A stretch of 64,000 bases of DNA. It comes from Echinicola rosea (lineage in GTDB: Bacteria > Bacteroidota > Bacteroidia > Cytophagales > Cyclobacteriaceae). Each line of letters starts with the position of its first letter. Position 1 is the stretch's first letter. A program made the position numbers and the translations under genes. The notes beneath the pieces are model-generated. The model searched no databases. It saw only the letters and a program-made list of their open reading frames with translations, and was not told where the DNA came from. This document shows, piece after piece, positions 9,101-16,370 of the stretch. Location of the stretch: NCBI RefSeq assembly GCF_005281475.1, contig NZ_CP040106.1:5756001-5820000 (forward strand), in the 5' to 3' direction.

Positions 9101-10537
9101 AGGCGAAGGATTAGGCCTATTTTGCTGACTGCATTAACAGATGTACTTGGTTTTTTACCAATGGCCATTTCCACTTCTGCAGGTGCTGAAGTACAACGCC
9201 CGCTGGCAACAGTTGTTATAGGAGGAATGATAACGGCAACTTTACTTACGCTTTTTGTTTTGCCAATTCTGTACCGGTGGACAGAAACCCGGTCTTTCCG
9301 TCCATCGTTTGGTAAAGGTGCGGTTGCTATTATTGTATTTGGCCTCTGTGCTTTTGCTTCAACGCCATCACATGCACAGCAAACAGATAGCCTGCCTGCT
9401 ATTACAATGGAAGAAGCGGTAAATAAGGCCATAGCCAATTATCCAAAAATAAAGTCCGCAAGATTGAAGATAGAGCAGCAGGAGACCCTTAAAAAAACAG
9501 CTTGGAACTTAGGCAACACACAGATATTTACTGCTGGCGAAGAGATCGGAAAAAGCGGCCAGGGAGTTTATACCACCATTGGTATACAGCAGCAGAACAT
9601 AGATATTTTTAGTATAGCTCCCAAGTTAAAGGTACAAAAGCAAAAAGTGGTTTTAGCGGAAGCAGCTTTGAACCTCAGTGAACTTGAGCTAATGCAACAG
9701 GTAAAACAAGCTTACGCTGCAGCTTACATTGCAAGAAAGAACCTGGAACTATATAATCAATTAGATTCGGTTTACCAGGAATTTCAAAAGGCAGCGCAGA
9801 TCCGCTATGAAGTGGAAGAAACCTCCAGGCTCGCTTATTTGGCAGCAAGCAATCAGGTGAAACAGGTAACCCTGCAAAAAGAACAGATGGAATATGATTA
9901 CATCACTGCTGTGGGCAAGCTTAACCTTTGGCTGGTGAGTGATACCTTATACACTGTTACCTCTTCCGGACAAGAGTCTTTAACTATGCCTCTCCTGTTA
10001 AATGATTCGATAAGTACCCATCCCATTCTTCAAATAGCATCACAACAGATCAAGGTGGCGGATGCGGAAAGAAAGGCTGCTGCGGCAGGTCTCCTGCCAA
10101 AGTTAAACGCTCAGTATGGAGCTCAGGAGGTAGAAATGCAATCCGGATTTTATCAGTTCCAGATTGGTGTTTCCATTCCTTTGTTCTTTTTACCACAACA
10201 AGGCAGGCTACAATCTGCTAAAATCCAACAGCAGATCGCAGAGCAGGAATACCGACAGACACAGTTTGAGTTGCAGGCAGGATACCAATCGCTGCTACAG
10301 CAATATTGGAAATGGCTGGCCTCCTGGCGTTTTTATGAAGATGAAGCCTTGCCACTGGCCCGTGAGCAAAGGCAGGGAGCTGTTCTGGCTTACAAAGAAG
10401 GGGCGATTGATTATGTCTCTTTTATTCAAAATCTGAAGGAAGCAGTTCAGGTAGAAGTAAAGGCACAGGAAGCCCTGAATCAATACCTGGAATCAAAGTT
10501 TCAATTGGAGTACTATCTCAATACATCTAACAAATAA
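6191..10537 (+). CDS. czcA: CzcA-type heavy-metal RND pump fused to a TolC-like domain
   Basis: The protein has 1448 residues. Positions 1 to about 1040 form a HME-RND pump: an N-terminal transmembrane helix, periplasmic porter domains, and TM4 with AIDFGIIVDG near 398-407, whose two Asp residues are the proton-relay signature of CzcA-type divalent-cation pumps. After the last helix comes a hydrophobic stretch ending in THR/SER-rich SHAQ at about 1045-1063, which resembles a signal peptide with an Ala-x-Ala-like cleavage site. The rest, to 1448, is a TolC/CusC-like outer-membrane factor rich in coiled-coil helices. Inner and outer membrane parts of the pump are thus encoded in one frame. The adaptor gene follows after 11 bases. 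Zn, Co, Cd or Ni is the likely substrate. Confidence 0.9.
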   Translation: MINQIISFSIKNKLIIGMLTIALIAGGIWSMTQVPLDAVPDITNNQVQVITQAPNLGTEDIEQFVTYPIEVAVSNLPGVIEIRSVSRFGLSVVTIVFEDDMGTYLPRQLVSEKLTEVKEEIPEGFGETSMGPITTGLGEVYQYTLKVDSAFKDKYSISDLRTMQDWIVQRQMAMVPGVIEVNAIGGTIKQYEVAVNPDELKAIDLTITDIFEALELNNENTGGAYIEKNHQANFIRGEGLARSLSDIEKIVVKTVDGIPIQIKDVAKVQYGSAVRYGALTQDGEGEVAGGLVMMLKGANSNEVVENVKERMTQIQQSLPEGVVIEPILDRSELISETTGTVATNLIEGALIVIFVLVFLLGNWRGGLIVASTIPLSLLFAFILMNVFDVWANLMSLGAIDFGIIVDGAVIIVEGTVFFLYQRMRKGKEINAKERDETTYTASSKMMNAAFFGQLIILIVFIPILFLEGVEGKMFKPMAFTFMFAMMGAMILCLTYVPMISSLFIRVPQKEKKSWGDKIVIWLEDKYEKALGGVLKRTAIIIGSSVVLFALAIFTFTRMGGEFIPQLDEGDIAFHAILKPGSSLSETIETTTKIERIVKSNFPEVEKIVSRIGVAEVPTDPMPFDFADVFVILKPEDEWSSASSKEELVEKMKEKVSLIPGVNFEFTQPIEMRFNELLEGVREDVAIKLYGEDINILAEKAQEVSEIIEGTQGIGDMRVEATTGLPQITIKYERDELAQYGMNINYINNLIQTAFAGGKAGVIFEGEKRFDLVVRLDSAHRTNIDDLKNLYINTPDGTQIPLREVANISYEPGPMQISRDNTNRRIYVGVNVRGRDVKSLVQEIQQKLNNQLELPAGYYIRYGGAFENLERATARLKVVVPIALALIFILIFFALRSFMQTTMIYMAIPLAAIGGVFSLWLRDMPFSISAGIGFIVLFGVAVLNGLVLISGWNELKEEGVTDLNERIRQGARRRIRPILLTALTDVLGFLPMAISTSAGAEVQRPLATVVIGGMITATLLTLFVLPILYRWTETRSFRPSFGKGAVAIIVFGLCAFASTPSHAQQTDSLPAITMEEAVNKAIANYPKIKSARLKIEQQETLKKTAWNLGNTQIFTAGEEIGKSGQGVYTTIGIQQQNIDIFSIAPKLKVQKQKVVLAEAALNLSELELMQQVKQAYAAAYIARKNLELYNQLDSVYQEFQKAAQIRYEVEETSRLAYLAASNQVKQVTLQKEQMEYDYITAVGKLNLWLVSDTLYTVTSSGQESLTMPLLLNDSISTHPILQIASQQIKVADAERKAAAAGLLPKLNAQYGAQEVEMQSGFYQFQIGVSIPLFFLPQQGRLQSAKIQQQIAEQEYRQTQFELQAGYQSLLQQYWKWLASWRFYEDEALPLAREQRQGAVLAYKEGAIDYVSFIQNLKEAVQVEVKAQEALNQYLESKFQLEYYLNTSNK

Positions 10538-10548
10538 AAAGCATAAAA

Positions 10549-11739
10549 ATGAAATTTAATATAACGCAATTTATAATAGTCCTCGCTGCAGTTGCTTTCA
10601 CGGTGGCCTGTGGTGGAAAAGAAGAATCAGGTGAAAAAGAAGCCGCCCATCACGAACACGAAGAAGGTAGTGAAATTGTAGAACTGTCCGCTGAGCAATT
10701 TGAAGCGCTGGATATGAAGGTAGACACACTGCCACTTAAAAATCTCTCCTCAATAGTGCAGGCCAATGGCCAACTGGAAGTGCCGCCTCAAAATGAAGCT
10801 ACCGTAACGGCCATTATCGGGGCCAATGTTTCTTCCATAAAAGTGATCGAGGGAGATGAGGTAAAGAAAGGGCAGGTATTGGCTTATCTCACGCATCCAA
10901 ACCTCACCCGCTTGCAAGGCGATTATTTGGAAGCCTGGAACAACCTCCAATTCCTGGAGCAGGATTATCAGCGACAGAAAAGGCTTTATGAAGAAGAAGT
11001 GGGCTCAGGCAAAGCTTTTCAACAAACACAGGCCGACTATCGCTCCACCCAGGGAATGGTAAAAAGCCTGGAATCCCAATTGCGCCAGTTCGGGATGAAT
11101 CCTGTCCGCATCAAGGAAGGCAATTTTTATGACCAGGTGCCGGTAATAAGCCCAATTGCTGGTTCAATAGTAAGCGTAGAAGTTAAAACGGGTCAGTTTG
11201 TACAGCCTGAAAAAGTTCTTTTTGAAATTGTAAACATTGACCACATCCATGCAGACCTTATGATCTTTGAAAAAGATGTGCACAAGGTAAAAGAAGGTCA
11301 ACGGGTAAGGTTTACCGTAGAGACTTTACCGGGAAAAGAACTGTACGCTGAGATATACTCCGTAGGCAAAAAATTTGAGCAAGATCCCAAGGCGGTACAC
11401 GTACATGCAGAGATTGAAAACAAGAGCGGGAATCTAATACCCGGCATGTATATCAAAGGTCAGGTACTAACTGACAGCGCGGAAACGTATGCGCTGCCTG
11501 AAAGTGCAATCATACGTGAAGGGGATCAATTCCTCGCTTTCCTGGCCGAACGGGAAACAGAAGGCGAAAGCGGGCACTGGATGTTTACCCCAATAGAAGT
11601 AGTAACAGGCGTCTCAAACAATGGGTGGATAGCAGTGAAGTTCCTTCAGGAAATTCCGGACGGGGCATTGTTTGCTATGAACAATGCCTATTACCTGATT
11701 TCCGAAATGAAGAAGGGGGAAACAGGAGATGACGACTGA
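10549..11739 (+). CDS. czcB: RND efflux periplasmic adaptor lipoprotein, CzcB-like
   Basis: The 396-residue protein begins with a lipoprotein signal (lipobox VAC at about 19-21) followed by a His/Glu-rich segment that may bind metal. The biotinyl/lipoyl-like part (IGANVSSIKVIEGDEVKKGQ) near 100 and the long helical hairpin after it (about 115-175) are typical of HlyD/CzcB membrane-fusion proteins, and the second lipoyl half plus beta-barrel follow (SPIAGSIVSVEVKTGQFV near 202). It links the pump part and the TolC part of the upstream fusion protein across the periplasm. It is the last gene of this operon before a 215-base gap. Confidence 0.9.
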   Translation: MKFNITQFIIVLAAVAFTVACGGKEESGEKEAAHHEHEEGSEIVELSAEQFEALDMKVDTLPLKNLSSIVQANGQLEVPPQNEATVTAIIGANVSSIKVIEGDEVKKGQVLAYLTHPNLTRLQGDYLEAWNNLQFLEQDYQRQKRLYEEEVGSGKAFQQTQADYRSTQGMVKSLESQLRQFGMNPVRIKEGNFYDQVPVISPIAGSIVSVEVKTGQFVQPEKVLFEIVNIDHIHADLMIFEKDVHKVKEGQRVRFTVETLPGKELYAEIYSVGKKFEQDPKAVHVHAEIENKSGNLIPGMYIKGQVLTDSAETYALPESAIIREGDQFLAFLAERETEGESGHWMFTPIEVVTGVSNNGWIAVKFLQEIPDGALFAMNNAYYLISEMKKGETGDDD

Positions 11740-11954
11740 TAGCTTAAAAGGTAGTACAACATTAAAGTAAAAATCAAAAGAAAGAATAATCAAGATACTT
11801 CAATTAAGATGGCACAAATACTAGAACAAACTAAAAGTAATATCAAAGTGCAGGTTACAAATGCAATTCCTGTGTATTCATTTAATTGGTAAGTGTAAAT
11901 ACCGGGAAAATATAGAATAAACTATAACTATTGACAATTAAACGTTTGTAAGAC

Positions 11955-12752
11955 ATGTTTAAAACTATTTTTAAAATATCTAAAATGGACTGCGCTTCCG
12001 AAGAACAGCTAATTCGAATGAAACTGGATGGCAGGAATGAGATTAAAAATCTTGATTTCGACATACCCAATAGAAAATTAACGATTGTTCATACCGGAGA
12101 AAGCAACGAGATTAATAATCTCCTGAGAGAATTAAATCTTGGATCAGAACTTGTTTCCAATACAGAAACAGATGAACCTGTCAATATAATCCAAACCAAT
12201 AAAAAGGAAAGAAAAATGCTTTGGACAGTTTTAATTATCAACATTTCTTTTTTCGTCATTGAAATAATAACAGGTTTCATTACCAATTCAATGGGTTTGG
12301 TAGCCGACAGTTTGGATATGCTTGCAGATGGTATCGTTTACGGACTTGCCTTACTTGCAGTGGGTGGAACAGTTGCAAGAAAAAAGAACATTGCAAAGTT
12401 TGCAGGGTATTTTCAAATCGTTCTTGCTCTTATCGGATTTACGGAAGTAGTCAGACGGTTTATCGGCATAGAAAAAATGCCTGACTTTCAGACAATGATT
12501 ATCGTTTCAATTTTCGCTTTGATTGCGAATGTAATTTGCTTGTTTTTGCTGCAAAAAGGCAAGAGCAAAGAAGCACATATGCAAGCAAGTATGATTTTTA
12601 CTTCAAATGATGTAATCATTAACACAGGAGTAATAACAGCAGGACTTTTAGTGAATTGGCTCAATTCATCCTATCCTGACTTAATCATAGGAGCAATTGT
12701 ATTTATCATTGTAGCAAGGGGAGCATACAGAATATTACAACTTGCTAAATAG
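11955..12752 (+). CDS. Cation diffusion facilitator-like transporter with N-terminal HMA-like domain
   Basis: In this 265-residue protein, residues 1-70 resemble a degenerate heavy-metal-associated fold (KISKMDCASEEQ) with a single Cys in place of CxxC. From about 88 there are several hydrophobic helices; the second carries DSLDMLADG, corresponding to the metal-binding site of CDF transporters (usually HxxxD or DxxxD). It lacks the usual C-terminal cytoplasmic CDF domain. A role in cytoplasmic metal export is likely and fits the adjacent RND genes, but the substrate cannot be told. Confidence 0.75.
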   Translation: MFKTIFKISKMDCASEEQLIRMKLDGRNEIKNLDFDIPNRKLTIVHTGESNEINNLLRELNLGSELVSNTETDEPVNIIQTNKKERKMLWTVLIINISFFVIEIITGFITNSMGLVADSLDMLADGIVYGLALLAVGGTVARKKNIAKFAGYFQIVLALIGFTEVVRRFIGIEKMPDFQTMIIVSIFALIANVICLFLLQKGKSKEAHMQASMIFTSNDVIINTGVITAGLLVNWLNSSYPDLIIGAIVFIIVARGAYRILQLAK

Positions 12753-12761
12753 CCAACCCTC

Positions 12762-12830
12762 ATAAGCACACCCATTTTGCAGCCACTCAATTCTACCCAC
12801 GAACCAAAGCTGCATAAAGAGTGTGCTTAT
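12762..12830. repeat. Nested inverted repeat (large hairpin) after the CDF gene
   Basis: Perfect 10-base outer arms (ATAAGCACAC at 12762-12771, GTGTGCTTAT at 12821-12830) enclose a second perfect pair of 6-base arms (TGCAGC at 12778, GCTGCA at 12809). The hairpin begins ten bases after the stop codon. It has no T-run directly after it, so it is not a standard terminator. Confidence 0.6.
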
Positions 12831-12979
12831 TTCCAACCCCAAAAAATTGAATTAAAAAATTTCCTTCCTTTCTGAAAATAAAAAAATACCGAGCAATAGC
12901 AGGGCTAAAGTCTAATTTGATTTTACCGACACTATCCCAAAAAGTGTGTAAACTAAAATTTCAATTAGTGGGGTCAGGT

Positions 12980-14185
12980 TTAGTTTAGCCTGACCCTTTT
13001 TCCAAATATAAGCAGAAAACTATTAAGGATTATTCCCCAGTCCCTGATCGGCATTGTCCATTTTTTGGTGGCTTCGCGCAGGGCAAGGAATACCGATTTG
13101 ATAACTGCCTCATCAGTTGGGAAGGACAGCTTGTTTTTGGTGTATTTTCTGACCTTTCCATTGAGGTTTTCTATCAGGTTGGTGGTATAAATGATCTTCC
13201 TTATTTCCACGGGATAGTCAAAGAAAACGGTCAGTTCATCCCAGTTGTCTCTCCAGCTTTTAATGGCATATGAGTATTTGCTTTCCCATTTTTCGGCAAA
13301 ATCTTCCAGGGCGGCCCCGGCAGCTTCCTTATTTGGAGCGGTATAGACCTCTTTCATATCCTTGGTGAAGGCCTTTTTGTCTTTCCATACCACATATCTA
13401 CAGGCGTTCCTGATCTGGTGTACTACACATATCTGGGTGACCGATTCGGGGAAGGAGGCCTTGATCGTATCGGTAAAGCCGTTAAGGTTATCGGTGGCCG
13501 TGATCAGGATGTCCTCGACACCCCGTGCCTTCATATCGGTGAGTACGCCCATCCAAAAGGCCGCTGATTCGTTTTTTCCCAGCCAGAGCCCCAGGACCTC
13601 TTTTAATCCGTTGGTCTTTAGCCCTACCGCAATGTAAACGGTCTTGTTGACCACCTTGGAGTTCTCCCGTACCTTGAAGGATATCCCGTCCATCCATACG
13701 ATCAGATAGACCGGGTCGAGCGGACGATTCCGCCAGGCCACAATATCCTCGGACACCGCATCGGTAACCCTGGATATGGTAGATGCCGATACGTTGATGT
13801 CATAGAGCTCTCTGATCTGTTCTCCTATGTCATGGTTGGACATCCCTTTGGCATACATGGAGATGATCACGTTCTCCACACCTTCTGCCATGCTTTTCCT
13901 TTTGGGTACCAGTGCCGGCTCAAAACTGCCGTCCCTGTCCCTGGGGACATTGATATGTGACTCCCCAAAACTGCTCTTTATCTTTTTGGAAGTGTGTCCG
14001 TTGCGTGAGTTGGGATTGTCTGACTGTTCGTTTTTTCGGTATCCAAGATGGCTGTCCAGTTCTCCTTCTAGCATCTTTTCCACTGCCCGCTTTTGGAGCT
14101 CACCTAAAAAAGTTTGCAGTTCTTCTCCGTTCTTGAACTGCTTTAGGAAATCGTCGTTTAAAAGGTCTTCTTTTTTCATCTTCAA
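12980..14185 (-). CDS. IS256 family transposase
   Basis: This 401-residue protein has the mutator-type DDE layout: an N-terminal region with [11 protein letters not shown] and a basic segment, then the first Asp in [11 protein letters not shown], the second in [12 protein letters not shown], a [13 protein letters not shown] helix and a final [14 protein letters not shown] segment with the catalytic Glu. No frameshift or stop is seen, so it is probably functional. It resembles the second transposase in the window (48589-49818) in motif order but is clearly a different subgroup by sequence. Confidence 0.95.
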   Translation of the reverse strand: MKMKKEDLLNDDFLKQFKNGEELQTFLGELQKRAVEKMLEGELDSHLGYRKNEQSDNPNSRNGHTSKKIKSSFGESHINVPRDRDGSFEPALVPKRKSMAEGVENVIISMYAKGMSNHDIGEQIRELYDINVSASTISRVTDAVSEDIVAWRNRPLDPVYLIVWMDGISFKVRENSKVVNKTVYIAVGLKTNGLKEVLGLWLGKNESAAFWMGVLTDMKARGVEDILITATDNLNGFTDTIKASFPESVTQICVVHQIRNACRYVVWKDKKAFTKDMKEVYTAPNKEAAGAALEDFAEKWESKYSYAIKSWRDNWDELTVFFDYPVEIRKIIYTTNLIENLNGKVRKYTKNKLSFPTDEAVIKSVFLALREATKKWTMPIRDWGIILNSFLLIFGKRVRLN

Positions 14186-14253
14186 TCAATGTGCGTTTAA
14201 AGTTAAACATTTATTCACACACTGATCGGTATAGTGCCTGCCGCAGGCTCCTC

Positions 14254-14292
14254 AAAATATCAGTGCGATTGTACCAATCACACTGATATTTT
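14254..14292. repeat. Long hairpin inside the IS, upstream of the transposase
   Basis: Arms AAAATATCAGTG (14254-14265) and CACTGATATTTT (14281-14292) pair perfectly. The inner GATTG/CAATC pair extends the stem across one C-A mismatch to a 3-base loop. It lies 69-107 bases upstream of the transposase start and would stop or dampen transcription entering the element from outside. Confidence 0.65.
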
Positions 14293-14363
14293 CGAGGTCT
14301 ATCCTTTTACTGGTAAGCCCGATTTGTGGACTTACACAGTTTATGAGATACTCCCATTTTACC

Positions 14364-14655
14364 TCTCCACCCTTTTGCCATTGGTGGTATTGTTTTCGCC
14401 TTCGTAATGCGAGGAGCAGTCAGGATTTTGAAATTTGCGTATTAGATTTTCCATAACCCTCCCTGCACCCATGTGCTTCCAGTAGGTTCATTCCGTTCGT
14501 TCGTGCCTCACTCTCTTCATTCACCCACTTCCAGCACCGCACAGCAAGAGTAGCCCGTTATTCCATTCCGCTACGCTACATTCCATACCGTGCCACACTT
14601 GCCGTTTCCAACGCAGGCCCCGATGAAAATTATGAAACTGGACAAGATATTAATG
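14364..14655. other. Non-coding stretch after the IS, contains direct repeat copy 1
   Basis: No convincing gene is present. The stretch holds copy 1 of a 135-bp repeat (14468-14602) and ends just before the promoter of the copper cassette. Confidence 0.6.
14468..14602. repeat. 135-bp direct repeat, copy 1
   Basis: This stretch matches 19886-20020 at 133 of 135 positions in the same orientation, without gaps. It starts CCCATGTGCTTCCAGTAGG and ends CCACACTTGC. The copies bracket the copper cassette at 14713-19868, and there is no open frame through the repeat. A third, diverged relative occurs near 20252-20350. Confidence 0.85.
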
Positions 14656-14688
14656 TTTGCCTACCACCCTGCTTTGGAGGTAAATTTG
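14656..14688 (+). promoter_or_regulatory. Bacteroidota-type promoter of the copper cassette
   Basis: TTTG at 14656-14659 and TAAATTTG at 14681-14688 are separated by 21 bases, matching the -33 TTTG and -7 TAnnTTTG consensus. The regulator gene starts 24 bases after the -7 box. Confidence 0.65.
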
Positions 14689-14712
14689 TAACGTATAAAC
14701 AAAAAGAATGAA

Positions 14713-15084
14713 ATGAACCTACCGAAAGACTTAACAAAGGACATTATCACCAGGCTCAAGAGCATTGAAGGCCAAACCCGTGGATTGATAGCCATGCTGG
14801 AAGAGGATAAAGACCCTGAAAAGATACTAACACAATTTAAAGCCATTCAGAAGGCTTTGGACAAATCCCACTTTTTACTGCTTGACGAGGCATATAGAAA
14901 GGCCCTGGCTATAAAAATTGTTGAGACAATGGACGCTTGTCCCGGAAATTGTGGTAACGAAGACCGGATTGAATTCATCAGAAAGCAGTTTCCTAACCTG
15001 GAAATGGACGATCTCACCGAAAAGATGAAGGAGATAGCAGAACTCAAGAAGCGTATTGATGCTCGCAATGAGCAGAGTTCTTAA
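14713..15084 (+). CDS. CsoR/FrmR-like metal-sensing regulator with a C-terminal CPGNCG motif
   Basis: Residues 10-65 of this 123-residue protein resemble the CsoR/FrmR helical core (TRLKSIEGQTRGLIAMLEED, then a QFKAIQKALDKSHFLLLDEA helix). The usual Cys-His-Cys copper ligands are absent: the first Cys position is Asp, and the His of the second helix is replaced in LLLDEAYRK. Instead a CPGNCGNED motif sits near residues 77-85 in an added C-terminal tail of about 45 residues. A paralogue with the same motif is encoded at 46098-46487, again next to metal genes. It is the first gene of the copper cassette and probably represses it. Confidence 0.65.
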   Translation: MNLPKDLTKDIITRLKSIEGQTRGLIAMLEEDKDPEKILTQFKAIQKALDKSHFLLLDEAYRKALAIKIVETMDACPGNCGNEDRIEFIRKQFPNLEMDDLTEKMKEIAELKKRIDARNEQSS

Positions 15085-15216
15085 CCCGCTCATACGTTCC
15101 TACAAAAAATCTTCAATTTTCTTTTGGAGACCACCCCCGTCCCACCCCTACTTTTGAATTGTTCTTTTCCGGATAAGAACCTAAACAATTTAATAAACAA
15201 TAAAAGAAGGAATATT

Positions 15217-15483
15217 ATGAAACGCCAAATAGAAATATTTACTGCCAATTGTCCTGTTTGCGATCCTGTCGTTCAAATGGTAAATGACTTGGTTTGTGAT
15301 AACTGTGAAGTTACCACTTACGATTTAGTGAAACAATGCGAAGACAAAACCTGCCTGAGCAAAGTAGAAGAATATGGTGTAAAGAGATTGCCCGCAATAG
15401 CCGTGAACGGAAAATTGCTGGATTGCTGCCAAATCAGTGCCCCTACGAAAGAAAGTTTGGTTGCAGCAGGGATTGGTAAATAG
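15217..15483 (+). CDS. Small thioredoxin-fold protein
   Basis: The product is 88 residues starting at the ATG at 15217, which is preceded by AAGAAGGAA; an upstream in-frame start would add an unrelated tail. The N-terminus reads IEIFTANCPVCDPVV, a thioredoxin/glutaredoxin-like CxxC, and the fold is completed by VKRLPAIAVNGKLLDCC with its cis-Pro (LPAIAV). Extra Cys residues (CDNC, CEDKTC, CC) suggest metal handling as well as redox. It lies between the regulator and the copper-storage gene, consistent with copper transfer or reduction of copper-binding thiols in the cytoplasm. Confidence 0.75.
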   Translation: MKRQIEIFTANCPVCDPVVQMVNDLVCDNCEVTTYDLVKQCEDKTCLSKVEEYGVKRLPAIAVNGKLLDCCQISAPTKESLVAAGIGK

Positions 15484-15564
15484 AATACCATGCGAGGTAT
15501 GGCTTGTTTAAATAAATTCCCTCCTGCCATACCAGGTGGGGATAATCATTAAAAAATACTTGCT

Positions 15565-15891
15565 ATGAAATCTTTAAATTCAGAATTACAAGCGTGTATT
15601 GACAACTGTAATGAATGTATCACCGCTGCCCGTATTTGCCTTGACAAACATTTGGGCGAACCAGACATGAAGAAGTGCCATCAGCTTTGCCTGGATTGCA
15701 CTACACTTTGTGCGGCCTGTGTCCAAATGATGGCATCACAGTCAGACTATTCAAGCCGCGTTTGTGCTATTTGTGCCGAACTATGCAATGCTTGCGCAGA
15801 TGAATGTGATAAATTCGATAGCGAGGCCTGCAAGCAATGTGCAGAAAAATGCCGCCAATGTGCGGAAACATGTAAAAAAATGGCTGCTTAA
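15565..15891 (+). CDS. Four-helix-bundle copper-binding protein (Csp/DUF326-like)
   Basis: The 108-residue protein has about 20 Cys residues spaced along predicted helices as Cx3C and CxxC pairs (CIDNCNEC, CHQLCLDC, CAICAELCNAC, CAEKCRQC). This is the pattern of Csp3-type copper-storage proteins, whose four-helix bundle is filled with Cu(I)-thiolate sites. There is no signal peptide, so it would act in the cytoplasm as a copper buffer. Its position in a copper P-type ATPase cassette supports this. Confidence 0.85.
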   Translation: MKSLNSELQACIDNCNECITAARICLDKHLGEPDMKKCHQLCLDCTTLCAACVQMMASQSDYSSRVCAICAELCNACADECDKFDSEACKQCAEKCRQCAETCKKMAA

Positions 15892-15921
15892 GCCGATAAA
15901 AAGGTTTTACAAAACAAAACT

Positions 15922-16287
15922 ATGAATTCCATGATAAAAAAATCAAAGGCTGTCCTCCTAATATGTTTCGGCTTCGGCATACTGCTGATAAATTTTGAAG
16001 TAAGAGCACAGTCACAGGAGAAACAAAATTCACCAAAAATGGAAAATACAGAAGCTAAAACAGAGGTCCTTCAATTAACAGTGGAAGGAATGAGTTGCCA
16101 GGAAGGATGCGCCAATGGCATTGATAATATGCTCAGGCAGCAGGATGGCATTATTAAAAGCAAAACGATGTTTGATTCCAGTTCATCTGAAATCCATTAT
16201 GATAAAAGTAAAATTTCAGAAAAGCAGGTAATAGCCCTTATTGAAAAAAGAGGCTTCAAAGTAAAAACAAAAGAAGATAGTAAATAA
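15922..16287 (+). CDS. Secreted heavy-metal-associated (HMA) domain protein
   Basis: This 121-residue protein has an N-terminal signal peptide (hydrophobic residues about 9-25, possible cleavage after RAQ) and a C-terminal HMA fold from about residue 48 (LQLTVEGMSCQEGCANGI). The metal loop has Cys-x3-Cys instead of the usual Cys-x2-Cys, which could change metal choice or geometry. A periplasmic copper chaperone role for the ATPase encoded next is likely. Starts at 15922 or 15931 are both possible. Confidence 0.75.
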   Translation: MNSMIKKSKAVLLICFGFGILLINFEVRAQSQEKQNSPKMENTEAKTEVLQLTVEGMSCQEGCANGIDNMLRQQDGIIKSKTMFDSSSSEIHYDKSKISEKQVIALIEKRGFKVKTKEDSK

Positions 16288-16370
16288 ATGGCTGGTATTC
16301 CTGCTATAATCGTAGTTGTATAAAGCTCTTCCTTATATAGGTTAAGTCCTAAACTATTAATAACAAAAAA

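Larger units (their letters stand above)
12928..14355 (-). mobile_element. Complete IS256-family insertion sequence
   Basis: A 1428-base element holds one transposase gene on the minus strand. Its ends form imperfect inverted repeats of about 24 bases (left end from 12928, right end back from 14355, sharing TGTGTAA and AGTATC-like blocks). It is flanked by the 8-bp direct duplication ATTTTACC at 12920-12927 and 14356-14363, the usual target-site length for IS256. The duplication is exact, which points to a fairly recent insertion, and the element may still be active. Confidence 0.9.

Noticed and set aside
8899..9438. 179-codon frame opposite the CzcA-TolC gene
   Set aside because: It is a shadow of the strong coding frame on the plus strand; its sequence shows no domain and mirrors the CzcA codon pattern.
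11809..11892. 27-codon open frame between the CzcB-like and CDF genes
   Set aside because: It has a start and stop but no family, motif or membrane segment, and nothing supports translation. It could be a remnant of a lost gene.
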